Positions 8,342-16,067 of a DNA stretch of 64,000 nucleotides are shown one piece after another. The stretch is from Haloferula sp. BvORR071 (GTDB lineage Bacteria > Verrucomicrobiota > Verrucomicrobiia > Verrucomicrobiales > Akkermansiaceae). Numbering within the stretch: position 1 is the first letter of the stretch; the number at the start of each line of letters is the position of its first letter. The notes under the pieces are model-generated. The model saw only the letters and a program-made list of their open reading frames with translations. It was not told where the DNA came from and searched no databases. The position numbers and the translations under genes are program-made. The stretch lies in the NCBI RefSeq assembly GCF_000739615.1, contig NZ_BATP01000051.1:50768-114767 (forward strand). Direction: 5' to 3'.

Positions 8342-9049
8342 TCACTCCGGCCATTTGATGTCCGGTGCCTTGCCGTGCCAGAAGGCTTGGCGAGGATCGA
8401 AGATGTCCAGGCTGCCCATGAGGACATGGCCGGTGGGATCGATGGGATAGACTGCAACGCTATGGTCGGCGTGGAGCACCACTGCTTGACCGTGGAAGGG
8501 CTTGGGATCGAAGAGCAGGGATCCGGGGAGAAGAGGGCAGACCAGCACAGGTGTCGTGGGGCCACTCGAACTGCTGAGGCCGGCGATGTAGGCGAAGGCG
8601 GACTCGCCAGGGCGGAGGGCAGTGCTATTGCTGGTGAAGATTTCGTCCGGTGGCTTGGGCGTGATCGAGGTCTCGGCCCAGAAGATCTCCTCGGAGGGAT
8701 GGGGCATAGTGACGAGGAGCTGGCGGAAGAGTTGATTGGCGGTGGAACTCCCAAGGGTGAGCGGGGTGCTGGTCTTCGCGGAGACGGCGGCGGCAGTGCT
8801 GGCATCCGGGAACTTGCCGTAGCTGGCCTCGAAGTTGGCCAGGGCCTTGCCGACTTCGGTGGCGTTGTAGACCGCGCTGGTTGTTGTGGCACGGGACCTG
8901 ACCATGTTCATGAGGCCGAGGCCCAAGGAGAGGAGCACGAATACAAGGCCGATGATCGCGATGGCCTTGAACCACAGGAAGCGCCTAGGGTAGTGGTCGG
9001 GCGGCGGCTCGGGGGCATCCGGTGGCGGCTGGGTTAAGACGGAGTTCAT
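8342..9049 (-). CDS. Pseudopilin-like paralogue A (proline-rich tail, one membrane helix)
   Basis: This 235-residue protein is last in transcription order of a five-member array (also 10200-10904, 10920-11654, 11662-12387, 12491-13219). Layout: a proline-rich cytoplasmic tail (QPPPDAPEPPPDHYP), one membrane helix at about 28-50, then a periplasmic domain with ALANFEASYGKFPDA, SSTANQLFRQLL, a GESAFAYIAGL strand and the closing FWHGKAPDIKWPE. The EF-x-YG-x-(F/Y)P segment after a helix and the FDPKPF-G-AVVL strand resemble type II secretion GspG-like pseudopilins. The prepilin cleavage site is missing and a proline tail takes its place. A is the most divergent copy. The function is unknown to me. 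Confidence 0.68.
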   Translation of the reverse strand: MNSVLTQPPPDAPEPPPDHYPRRFLWFKAIAIIGLVFVLLSLGLGLMNMVRSRATTTSAVYNATEVGKALANFEASYGKFPDASTAAAVSAKTSTPLTLGSSTANQLFRQLLVTMPHPSEEIFWAETSITPKPPDEIFTSNSTALRPGESAFAYIAGLSSSSGPTTPVLVCPLLPGSLLFDPKPFHGQAVVLHADHSVAVYPIDPTGHVLMGSLDIFDPRQAFWHGKAPDIKWPE

Positions 9050-9159
9050 GGCTTATCTTGGAGGATGAAGCACGGAGGTGCTTCAGTCACGGAGGAACTC
9101 GCCACGCTCGCTGTGTCTACTTCGGCCGTTTGATGCCGAAAGTGGGTGCCGGTATTCGC

Positions 9160-9936
9160 TCAGAAACCGCCTTTTTTTTGGAGGGTCTTGGAAGGGATGT
9201 TGAAGGTGTAAGTGCGGGTGTAGCCCGGCTGCGTGGCCAGGTATTCGGTCGAGGCTTCAAGGACGCGCTCGCTGCCTTTGTATTCCTCGCCGGTGTTTTC
9301 GACCAGGCCGCGGCTCACCAAGTCCTTGAGGTCATCATGAACGGTCGGGCGAAGCTGCTCGAGGTCGCCCCAGCCTCTGACATTGCGGGTCTTGAGGTTG
9401 TGGAGCACCCGTTCCCAAAGCTCATCGAAGCCAAAGGTCCTGTCTTCCGCGAGGATCTTGCAGAGTTCATCTAGCGGGGCATCGGCAGTCGGGCCCTGAT
9501 TGAAAACAATCTCCGTTTCGGAGCAGCTCGAAATGGACAACTCCTCATCTCCCATCTGGAACGAAGGAAACAGGGCTTGGCGGTCATCGAAGATGATCGT
9601 GGTCCTATTGAAATAATACAAAACGACCTTTTGCGAGGAGCGGTAGTGGTTCTGGGTTTGAACAAACAGGATCGCTTGGATCTCGGGGAGCTCGATGTAA
9701 TAAGGCGGCTTTCCGACGACGCTTTTGAACGTGTGTTTTCCAACCTGCAGCTTGTGTAGCTCGGAGCCGTGGACGTTGAAGCGGTCGAACCAAGTTTCGG
9801 GGTAGCTGGTGACCTTGATCTCATGGTCCCCGGGGGGAGGCGGCTCGACGAAGTGCGATGCGATGAAGTAAGCTGCGACTCCTGCTGCGAGAGGCGTCGT
9901 GATCATCCAAAATTCTTTGCTCTTCAGGCTCTTCAT
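9160..9936 (-). CDS. Membrane-anchored hypothetical protein within the pseudopilin-like array
   Basis: This 258-residue protein opens MKSLKSKEFWMITTPLAAGV, a single N-terminal membrane segment (about 10-28), followed by an extracytoplasmic domain. Its IPEIQAILFVQTQN-like strand and the C-terminal QPGYTRTYTFNIPSKTLQKK tail do not match any family I recognise. The segment DELWERVLHNLKTRNVRGWG followed by LRPTVHDDLKDLVSRGLVEN looks helical. It is not related in sequence to the five paralogues around it. The start at 9936 was chosen because upstream in-frame codons encode a low-complexity stretch before the membrane helix. It may be co-transcribed with the paralogues; 263 bases separate it from paralogue B. 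Confidence 0.55.
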   Translation of the reverse strand: MKSLKSKEFWMITTPLAAGVAAYFIASHFVEPPPPGDHEIKVTSYPETWFDRFNVHGSELHKLQVGKHTFKSVVGKPPYYIELPEIQAILFVQTQNHYRSSQKVVLYYFNRTTIIFDDRQALFPSFQMGDEELSISSCSETEIVFNQGPTADAPLDELCKILAEDRTFGFDELWERVLHNLKTRNVRGWGDLEQLRPTVHDDLKDLVSRGLVENTGEEYKGSERVLEASTEYLATQPGYTRTYTFNIPSKTLQKKGGF

Positions 9937-10165
9937 CCGGAGGTGATGTGAATCATCGGGGTCGGCCGCTGATAGATGCGGTCCGGCATCCTGCCATGAT
10001 GCCGGAAACGTGGCTTCGCGGGGCATCGATAATCGCGCGCGGAATATCGGTAATGACGATTGATGGGCTCGCGGGCGGGAGAGAGGAAATCTGAGAGATG
10101 ATCGATGAAATTCGAGAGGAAGAGGCCGGAGGCGGGCTTGGGGTGTGAAGTGCGATGAGGGACCG

Positions 10166-10197
10166 TTCGGCCGCACAGGGGCTGTGCGGACCACCTT
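10166..10197. repeat. Short palindromic repeat (CCGCACAG...CTGTGCGG), copy 1
   Basis: CCGCACAGGGGCTGTGCGG is an 8-bp inverted repeat followed by ACCACCTTTGC. The same word group occurs three more times between two acetyltransferase genes at 21229-21548. It sits two bases before the stop of paralogue B. Confidence 0.6.
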
Positions 10198-10199
10198 TG

Positions 10200-10904
10200 C
10201 TACTCCGGCCATTTGATGTCAGGTGCCTTCCCATGCCAGAAGGTTTGGCGGGGATCGAAGATGTCCATGCCGCCGATGATGACGTGGCCGTCTTTGTCGA
10301 TCGGGTAGGATTTGGCTTCGTGGCCGGCGTTGAGGAGGATGACGGCATGGCCGCCGAAGGGTTTGGGGTCGAATTCGTGTTTGCCCGGCAGGAGCGGCGC
10401 CATGAGCAGCGGCGTGGCCTGATCGCTTTTCGAATTGAGGCCGACGATGTAAGCGAAGCTGACTCCGCCCGCGACGAGGGCGCAGGCATCGCTGCCGAAG
10501 TTGTCGTCCGGCTTGCCGGGCGAGTTGGCGGTTTTGGCCCAGAAGGGCTTCCCACTTTTGCCACCACCGCCCGCAAGCAACTGGCGGAAGAGTTGGTTGG
10601 AGCTGGCGCTGCCGAGGCTGAGCTCGCTGCCCGTTGCGGACTTCACTTCGGCAGCGGCGGCGGCGCTGGGGTAGCTGCCGTATTCAGCGTCGAATTCGAG
10701 CATCATAAATCCGACGGCACGGATGTTGTCCATGGCCTCCTGCCGACTGGCGGCGGCGCGCTGGTAGGCCATGAGGAGGTACGAAGGATAGGCGATCGCC
10801 GCGAGGAGGATCAGAGCGATGATGATGCTCATCCAGCGAACGGTGGCAGGAAGCGGCGGATGCTTCTTGGTCGCGCCTGGTGGTGGCTCTGGATTCGTGC
10901 TCAT
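10200..10904 (-). CDS. Pseudopilin-like paralogue B
   Basis: This 234-residue protein is a member of the five-gene family. It starts MSTNPEPPPGATKKHPPLPA, then a membrane helix at about 25-46, an EAMDNIRAVGFMMLEFDAEY helix-to-strand segment, GSYPSA, SSNQLFRQLL, a PLLMAPLLPGKHEFDPKPF strand and the shared end GMDIFDPRQTFWHGKAPDIK WPE. It is followed on the same strand by a 15-base gap from paralogue C, so B and C are almost certainly one transcript. Compared with C it lacks the TALAKGEC cysteine and has ACALVAGGVS in that place. The cysteine in C-E is therefore not strictly conserved. Confidence 0.7.
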   Translation of the reverse strand: MSTNPEPPPGATKKHPPLPATVRWMSIIIALILLAAIAYPSYLLMAYQRAAASRQEAMDNIRAVGFMMLEFDAEYGSYPSAAAAAEVKSATGSELSLGSASSNQLFRQLLAGGGGKSGKPFWAKTANSPGKPDDNFGSDACALVAGGVSFAYIVGLNSKSDQATPLLMAPLLPGKHEFDPKPFGGHAVILLNAGHEAKSYPIDKDGHVIIGGMDIFDPRQTFWHGKAPDIKWPE

Positions 10905-10919
10905 GGTCGTAGGTCCGCT

Positions 10920-11654
10920 CTACTCCGGCCATTTGATATCGGGTGCCTTGCCATGCCAGAAGGGTTGCTTGGGATCGAAGATGTCCATGCCGTTGAGGAT
11001 TACCTTGCCGTCTTTTTGAATGGGAAAGACGGAGGCGTTGTTGTCATTGAAAAGGATCACCGCGTAGCCGTGGAAGGGCTTGGGATCGAATTCGCGTTTG
11101 CCCGGCAGGAGAGGAGTCATCAGCAGTGGCGTGGAAGGATCACTGCTGGTGCTGAGTCCGGCGATGTAGGCGAAGCCGCACTCGCCTTTGGCAAGCGCGG
11201 TGGAGTCGCCGGTGAAATGGTCGTCGGGTTTTCTGGGCGGGCTGGTGATGGCTGCCCAGAAGGGCTTCTCACTTTTGCCAGCACCGCCCGCAAGCAACTG
11301 GCGGAAGAGTTGATTCGAGCTGGTGTCGCCGAAGCTGAGCTTGCGGTCCGTGGCGGCTTTCACATCGGCTGCAGTTTTGGCGCTGGGGTAGCTGCCGTAT
11401 TCGTTGTCGAATTCGAACAGCATGATGGAGATCGCGCGCATATTGCGCATGGCCTCGTCGCGGGCATCGATGGCCTGTCGGTGGAGCGAGGCGCGATGGT
11501 AAATGAAGAAGATGGCGGCGATCGCTGCGAGAAGAAGGCCCAAGACGGTAAATCCCAGCCAGCGACGGGCCCATCGCCGGAAACGCTCAGACGCGGGTTC
11601 GTGATCCGATGCGAGGGCGGCATCGGGCAATGGAGTTGGAGAATGAGGGTTCAT
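10920..11654 (-). CDS. Pseudopilin-like paralogue C
   Basis: This 244-residue protein has a tail of about 32 residues that is less proline-rich than in the others, then a membrane helix at about 34-52 (LGFTVLGLLLAAIAAIFFIY). It continues with MLFEFDNEYGSYPSAKTAAD, SSNQLFRQLLAGG, TALAKGECGFAYIAGL, LLMTPLLPGKREFDPKPF and the closing GMDIFDPKQPFWHGKAPDIK. The last block is nearly identical in all five copies at both DNA and protein level, which points to gene conversion or strong selection on the C-terminus. Only seven bases separate it from paralogue D upstream, so the two are co-transcribed. Confidence 0.7.
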   Translation of the reverse strand: MNPHSPTPLPDAALASDHEPASERFRRWARRWLGFTVLGLLLAAIAAIFFIYHRASLHRQAIDARDEAMRNMRAISIMLFEFDNEYGSYPSAKTAADVKAATDRKLSFGDTSSNQLFRQLLAGGAGKSEKPFWAAITSPPRKPDDHFTGDSTALAKGECGFAYIAGLSTSSDPSTPLLMTPLLPGKREFDPKPFHGYAVILFNDNNASVFPIQKDGKVILNGMDIFDPKQPFWHGKAPDIKWPE

Positions 11655-11661
11655 GGTGGGT

Positions 11662-12387
11662 TTACTCCGGCCATTTCACATCAGGTGCCTTGCCGTGCCA
11701 GAAGGGTTGGCGGGGATCAAAGATGTCCATGCCGTTGCTGAGGATGACATGGCCGTTTTTGTCGATCGGGTAGGGCACGGCGGAGTTGTCGAGGCGGAGG
11801 ATGACGGCGTAGCCTTTGAAGGGGCCCGGGTCGAACTCCTGCTTGCCGGAGATGAGAGGGGTCATCACGACCGGTGTCTGGGGGTCGCCGGATGAGTTGA
11901 GGCCTGCGACGTAGGCGAAGACGCATTCGCCTTTGGCAAGCGCGGTGGTATCGGTGTTGAAGATATCGTCGGGCCTTCTGTTGAAGAAGCCGGTCTTCAC
12001 CCAGAAGGGTCTTTCGCTCTTGATGCCCGAGGTGCTCACCAGCAATTGGCGGAAGAGTTGATTCGAGCTGGAGCTGCCGAGGGTGAGGGTGGTCTTGGTT
12101 TCATCCTTCACGCTGTCGATGGTGTCGGCACTTGGAAAAGTGCCGTATTCGCTGTCGAACTCGAAGAGCATGGTGCTGATTTGCTTGATGTCGCTGAGTG
12201 CCTCAGTGCGCGGTGCGGCCGGGGCGGACTTCAGGACGAATGGAGCCAGGAGAAGCAATCCGCAAAGGAAGAGTCCGGCGACGATGCCCCGGATGATCCA
12301 GCGCATCTTCCGCTGCGAGCGCAGGGCCTCCGGGCCGGGAGGTGGCGCGGGAGCGTCCGGAGGCGGTTGGGGAAGGGGTATACCCAC
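11662..12387 (-). CDS. Pseudopilin-like paralogue D (GTG start)
   Basis: This 241-residue protein is read from a GTG at 12387, with the proline-rich tail MGIPLPQPPPDAPAPPPGPE, a membrane helix at about 32-51, MLFEFDSEYGTFPSADTIDS, SSSNQLFRQLLVST, TALAKGECVFAYVAGL, VVMTPLISGKQEFDPGPF and the shared C-terminal block GMDIFDPRQPFWHGKAPDVK. The word CTAACA lies eight bases before the GTG. The 103-base gap to paralogue E contains a GC palindrome (GGAATGGCGCAGCCATTCC) and could hold a separate promoter or a processing site. Confidence 0.7.
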   Translation of the reverse strand: MGIPLPQPPPDAPAPPPGPEALRSQRKMRWIIRGIVAGLFLCGLLLLAPFVLKSAPAAPRTEALSDIKQISTMLFEFDSEYGTFPSADTIDSVKDETKTTLTLGSSSSNQLFRQLLVSTSGIKSERPFWVKTGFFNRRPDDIFNTDTTALAKGECVFAYVAGLNSSGDPQTPVVMTPLISGKQEFDPGPFKGYAVILRLDNSAVPYPIDKNGHVILSNGMDIFDPRQPFWHGKAPDVKWPE

Positions 12388-12490
12388 GGGGTTTTGTTAG
12401 AGGGTTGCTGCAAGGGAGAATGGGACGGCGCTTTAGCGGGGTGGATTCGCCCTGCCGGAATGGCGCAGCCATTCCGCTACGATGCTTGGA

Positions 12491-13219
12491 TTATTCCGGC
12501 CATTTCACGTCAGGCGCCTTCCCATGCCAGAAGGGTTGGCGGGGATCGAAGATGTCCATGCCGTTGATGATGACGTGGCCGTGCTTGTCGATGGGGTGAG
12601 CTGTGGCGGTGTTGTCGTTGCAGAGGATGATGGCCTTGCCATCGAAGGGCTTGGGATCGAACTCGTGGGTGCCGGGGATGAGCGGGGTGAGGAGGATCGG
12701 GATATCGGCGTCATCGGATGCTTTGTGGCCGGCGATGTAGGCGAAGGCGCACTCGCCCTTGGCGAGGGCGGTGGCGTCGGTAGTGAAGATATCGTCGGGC
12801 TTCTTGGGAGAGGTGGTGGTCTTGGCCCAGAAGGGTTCCTCGTCGATGCCTGGGCTGGTCACCAAGAGCTGGCGGAAGAGTTGACTGGCGCTGCCGCTGC
12901 CCAAGGGGAGGGTGGTCTTGGTCCTGGCTTGGACCGCGGCGATGGTGCTGGCGTCGGGGTATTGGCCGTATTCGCTATCGAACTCGAAGAGCAGGGTGCT
13001 GAGCTGCTTGATGTGGTGGATGGCAAGGGGCCGGTCGGGATGGCTGAGAGATTGATAGGCCAGCGGAAGGACGAAGGCCATCAGGCAGAAGGCGAAGGAT
13101 AGCCCACCGAGCCACCAGATCCGCTTGGCCTTGATGCGGGAGTCGATGGCCTGCGAGCTGGGCTGGGATGGTGGCGGCTGATCAGGCGGCGGTTGCTGCA
13201 ATGTCAAATGGGAATCCAC
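12491..13219 (-). CDS. Pseudopilin-like paralogue E (GTG start, first in the array)
   Basis: This 242-residue protein is the first gene of the array in transcription order and reads from a GTG at 13219. Tail QQPPPDQPPPSQPSSQ, membrane helix about 35-54, then LLFEFDSEYGQYPDASTIAA, SASQLFRQLLVTSPG, TALAKGECAFAYIAGHKASD, ILLTPLIPGTHEFDPKPF and the common ending. The family is topologically like a signal-anchored inner-membrane protein: short proline-rich tail inside, globular pseudopilin-like domain outside. The divergent transglutaminase-like gene begins 103 bases away, so both promoters must lie in 13220-13322. Confidence 0.7.
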   Translation of the reverse strand: MDSHLTLQQPPPDQPPPSQPSSQAIDSRIKAKRIWWLGGLSFAFCLMAFVLPLAYQSLSHPDRPLAIHHIKQLSTLLFEFDSEYGQYPDASTIAAVQARTKTTLPLGSGSASQLFRQLLVTSPGIDEEPFWAKTTTSPKKPDDIFTTDATALAKGECAFAYIAGHKASDDADIPILLTPLIPGTHEFDPKPFDGKAIILCNDNTATAHPIDKHGHVIINGMDIFDPRQPFWHGKAPDVKWPE

Positions 13220-13322
13220 GCGTTTTCACATCTCTAGCATTGCCGCTCGTGAAATTCCAAGCGGTGCGAAGCGATTCATCCTTCCTTTGCCAATTCTTCA
13301 TACAGGGCGAGAGTGGCGGGGC

Positions 13323-14180
13323 ATGCCGACTTCGTCCTCTACCTTCCAGATCAATGCCGAGCTCCACTATCAGGTGCTCCAGCGCAGCACGATGCTCCTG
13401 AATATCCACCCGCTCGCGACGGGAAACCAGAAGCTGACGGATGAGCACTTCAGCATCACCCCCGGCGTGCGCTGGGAGGAATTCCCGCTGGAGACCGGGG
13501 AGAACCGCTACATCCGGCTGGATACCGGTGATGTGACCCAGCTCGACATCGTCTACTCGGTGATGGCGGAGACCAAGTACGCGATGGTGAGCCACGAGGA
13601 GATCCACGATGTGTCGGTGGCGCAACTCCGCCGCAGCGCGATCCCCTACCTCTTCCCCAGCCGCTACTGCCAATCCGACCGGCTGTGGCAACTCGCCTTC
13701 AAGGAATTCGGAGCGATCGATCATCCCTATGACCAGGTGGTGGCGATCAGTGACTGGATCTTCAAGAACATCGACTACATCTCCGGCAGCACGGATGCGG
13801 CGACCTCCGCGTATGATACGATCACGCAGCGCTCCGGGGTGTGCCGGGACTTCGCGCACCTGGGGATCGCGCTGTGTCGCGCGCTGTCGATTCCGGCGCG
13901 CTACTTCACCGGCTATGCCTGCTTCATGGAACCGCCGGACTTCCACGCCTGCTTCGAGGCCTGCATCGGCAACCGCTGGTTTGTCTTCGATCCGACGCGC
14001 TTGGCCGCGCTGAACGGATTGGTGCGGATCGCGATCGGGCGGGATGCGGCGGATTCCTCGGTGGCGACGATCTTCGGCAGCATGCAGATGACCGGGATGT
14101 CGGTGTCCTGCGTGTCACGGGATTTCCAGGCGCTGGGTCCGGAGGATCTGGCGGGGCAGGCGATCTTGATCAAGCCATGA
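13323..14180 (+). CDS. Transglutaminase-like (papain-fold) protein 1
   Basis: This 285-residue protein opens MPTSSSTFQINAELHYQVLQ, an N-terminal beta domain typical of bacterial transglutaminase-like proteins. It then has the core triad region RSGVCRDFAHLGIALCRALS (catalytic Cys), DFHACFEAC (His) and WFVFDPTR (Asp). This is the DUF-N/Transglut_core arrangement often described as a cysteine protease-like or amide-forming enzyme. The real reaction is unknown. The start at 13323 is preferred over 13287 because the N-terminal strand begins there. The next gene, of the same superfamily, starts two bases after its stop, so the pair forms one operon. Confidence 0.82.
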   Translation: MPTSSSTFQINAELHYQVLQRSTMLLNIHPLATGNQKLTDEHFSITPGVRWEEFPLETGENRYIRLDTGDVTQLDIVYSVMAETKYAMVSHEEIHDVSVAQLRRSAIPYLFPSRYCQSDRLWQLAFKEFGAIDHPYDQVVAISDWIFKNIDYISGSTDAATSAYDTITQRSGVCRDFAHLGIALCRALSIPARYFTGYACFMEPPDFHACFEACIGNRWFVFDPTRLAALNGLVRIAIGRDAADSSVATIFGSMQMTGMSVSCVSRDFQALGPEDLAGQAILIKP

Positions 14181-14181
14181 C

Positions 14182-15087
14182 ATGAGCGAGGAACAGAGCC
14201 ACTTGCTGAGGATCCGGCACCGCACACGCTATGCCTATGCGGAGCCGGTGAGCTTTGGCAGCCACAAGCTGGTGATCCGGCCGCGGGAGGGGCATGACCT
14301 GCGAGTGGAGCATCTGGCGCTGGCGATCGCACCGGCGGCGGAGGTGGTGTGGACGCGGGACATCTTTGGCAACTCGGTGGCACGGGCGCATTTCAATGAG
14401 CCGGGGACGGAGCTGCTCTTCGACGTGGATGTGGTGGTGCGGCGCTTCTTCGATCCGGCCGCGCCGCCGGGTGCGAAGGCGGAGAGCCCGGATCCTTTCC
14501 CGCTGGAGTATGATACCCAGGAGCACGGGATCATCGTGGGCTACCTGACCCCGGTGTATGGGGAGGAGACCGCGGCGGTGAAGGACTTCATCAAGACCCT
14601 GCCGGATCCGGGGGGGGTCCCGAGTGCTGAGAACTTCGTGGTGCACCTGGCGGAGCTGATCCACGCCAAAATCGGTTACCAGCGGCGGGAGGCGAAGGGG
14701 GTGCAGACGCCGGCGACGACGCTCTCCCTCGGGACCGGATCCTGCCGGGACGTGGCGACGCTGATGATGGAGACGCTCCGGCACCTGGGGATCGCGGCGC
14801 GCTTCGCCAGCGGCTACCTAGACTGCGCGGCCACGCGGGCGGCGCGCGGCTCCACCCATGCCTGGACGGAGGCCTACTTCCCGCAGCTGGGGTGGCGGGG
14901 ATTTGACCCGACGACGGGGAAGCGCTGCAGCCACCAGCACATCGTGACCGGGACCAGCCACCACCCGCGCGGGGTCATGCCGGTCAGCGGGCGCTTCACC
15001 GGCCCGTCCGGGGCCTTCCAGAGCATGGCCGTGACGGTGGAGTTTTCGGAAGTGGCGAAAGCGGAATCCGGAGTGCGGGGTTCTTGA
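14182..15087 (+). CDS. Transglutaminase-like (papain-fold) protein 2
   Basis: This 301-residue protein starts MSEEQSHLLRIRHRTRYAYA, the classical N-terminal domain (RIRH-T-Y-Y--PV) of bacterial transglutaminase-like proteins. It then shows GTGSCRDVATLMMETLRHLG (catalytic Cys), GSTHAWTEAYFPQLGW (His) and FDPTTG (Asp). The full triad is present, so it should be an active thiol enzyme. In many genomes such genes sit beside alpha-E and ATP-grasp genes. Those partners are not seen here; the neighbour is a second transglutaminase-like protein. The C-terminal 20 residues are variable. Confidence 0.85.
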   Translation: MSEEQSHLLRIRHRTRYAYAEPVSFGSHKLVIRPREGHDLRVEHLALAIAPAAEVVWTRDIFGNSVARAHFNEPGTELLFDVDVVVRRFFDPAAPPGAKAESPDPFPLEYDTQEHGIIVGYLTPVYGEETAAVKDFIKTLPDPGGVPSAENFVVHLAELIHAKIGYQRREAKGVQTPATTLSLGTGSCRDVATLMMETLRHLGIAARFASGYLDCAATRAARGSTHAWTEAYFPQLGWRGFDPTTGKRCSHQHIVTGTSHHPRGVMPVSGRFTGPSGAFQSMAVTVEFSEVAKAESGVRGS

Positions 15088-15281
15088 GGGTCTTATTTCG
15101 CACTCCGCACCCGCCACTCCGCGCTTTTCCAGAGTGTCTGGCTATCAAGGAGTGGGGTGGGGTATTACGGGATTTCGGTATTGCCTTTGGGGGGTGGGGG
15201 TTGCAGTGTCCGGCGGTTTTTGCCCCGGTTCGGGCCCCCTGCCGATTGCTGTCCCTCTCTCCCTATTCGCTGCCCCGCCCT

Positions 15282-15404
15282 ATGAATAAGCTAGTTATCG
15301 CGATTGCGATTTTGGCCGCCGCCGCGCTGGCGCTTTCGCTCTACAAGGGCGGATTGCATGCCCCGAAGGACTTGGTGGCACCTGCGGGGGAGGTGCCACG
15401 CTAG
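15282..15404 (+). CDS. Small single-helix membrane protein (40 aa), tentative
   Basis: A 40-residue reading frame begins at an ATG at 15282 (MNKLVIAIAILAAAALALSL) and ends EVPR. The first 20 residues are one hydrophobic helix, the rest a short polar tail. There is no good Shine-Dalgarno, but the codon use resembles that of its neighbours. It precedes the cysteine-rich repeat gene by 146 bases. It may be a chance ORF. Confidence 0.4.
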   Translation: MNKLVIAIAILAAAALALSLYKGGLHAPKDLVAPAGEVPR

Positions 15405-15550
15405 GGGATGGCAGGGGGTATTTTGGCGGAATCTGGGGGTAAGGAAAAAATTTTCCGGGGTGTGGCGCTATTTTCCGGGAACAAAATCCGCTTTCGTGGG
15501 TTCTCAAGATAGGTTATCCACCGCCACCACCACCAAGTAAAACTACTTCA

Positions 15551-15946
15551 ATGAAACTCGTGCTCAGCTCATTAGCCGCCCTCTTCCTGGTCCCGCTGGC
15601 CTTCGCCGGTGACTGCGACAAGTGCAAGAAGCAGGACAAGGAAGATCCAGCCGTGGCCCTCCTTGGCGATTGCGACAAGTGCAAGAAGAACGACAAGGAA
15701 GATCCTGCTCTGGCCCTCGTTGGCGATTGCGACAAGTGCAAGAAGAACGACAAGGAAGACCCGGCTGTGGCCCTTCTTGGCGATTGCGACAAGTGCAAGA
15801 AGAACGACAAGGAAGACCCAGCTCTGGCTCTCCTTGGCGATTGCGACAAGTGCAAGAAGAACGACAAGGAAGACCCAGCTCTGGCTCTCCTTGGCGATTG
15901 CGACAAGTGCAAGAAGAACGACAAGGAAGATCCTGCTCTGGCCTGA
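15551..15946 (+). CDS. Exported protein made of six 19-residue CxxC repeats
   Basis: This 131-residue protein has a Sec signal peptide (MKLVLSSLAALFLVPLAFA, cleavage after AFA near residue 19), then six tandem copies of GDCDKCKKNDKEDPALALL, the last shortened by two residues. Variation is slight: Gln for Asn in copy 1, Val for Leu in copies 1 and 3, and a Val in the LV of copy 2. Each copy carries one CxxC, so the mature protein would have 12 cysteines in pairs 19 residues apart, plus many Lys and Asp. I know no family like this. It could bind metal, form a chain of small disulfide loops, or be a precursor cut into small peptides. A strong terminator follows the stop, so it is likely a monocistronic, well-expressed gene. 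Confidence 0.7.
   Translation: MKLVLSSLAALFLVPLAFAGDCDKCKKQDKEDPAVALLGDCDKCKKNDKEDPALALVGDCDKCKKNDKEDPAVALLGDCDKCKKNDKEDPALALLGDCDKCKKNDKEDPALALLGDCDKCKKNDKEDPALA
15608..15943 (+). repeat. 57-bp in-frame tandem repeat, six copies
   Basis: The repeat starts at the GGT or GGC codon after the signal peptide and each copy begins GGCGATTGCGACAAGTGCAA. The 57-bp unit is a multiple of three, so copy-number change would alter protein length but never the frame. Near identity of copies suggests recent expansion or homogenisation. Confidence 0.85.
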
Positions 15947-15983
15947 TCAATCTTGTTGGGCTTTTGCCTGACTGATTTCGAAG

Positions 15984-16014
15984 AGCCGCTTGGAGTGATC
16001 CAAGCGGCTTTTTC
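15984..16014 (+). terminator. Intrinsic terminator of the CxxC repeat gene
   Basis: AGCCGCTTGGA and TCCAAGCGGCT form a perfect 11-bp stem with a GTGA loop, followed directly by TTTTTC. It sits 37 bases after the stop codon and before the photolyase gene, so it separates the two. Confidence 0.9.
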
Positions 16015-16067
16015 GTGGGCGGGTGTGGGGGAGAGGGTTAGGATAGGGCGGCATTCCTGGTTCTCCG

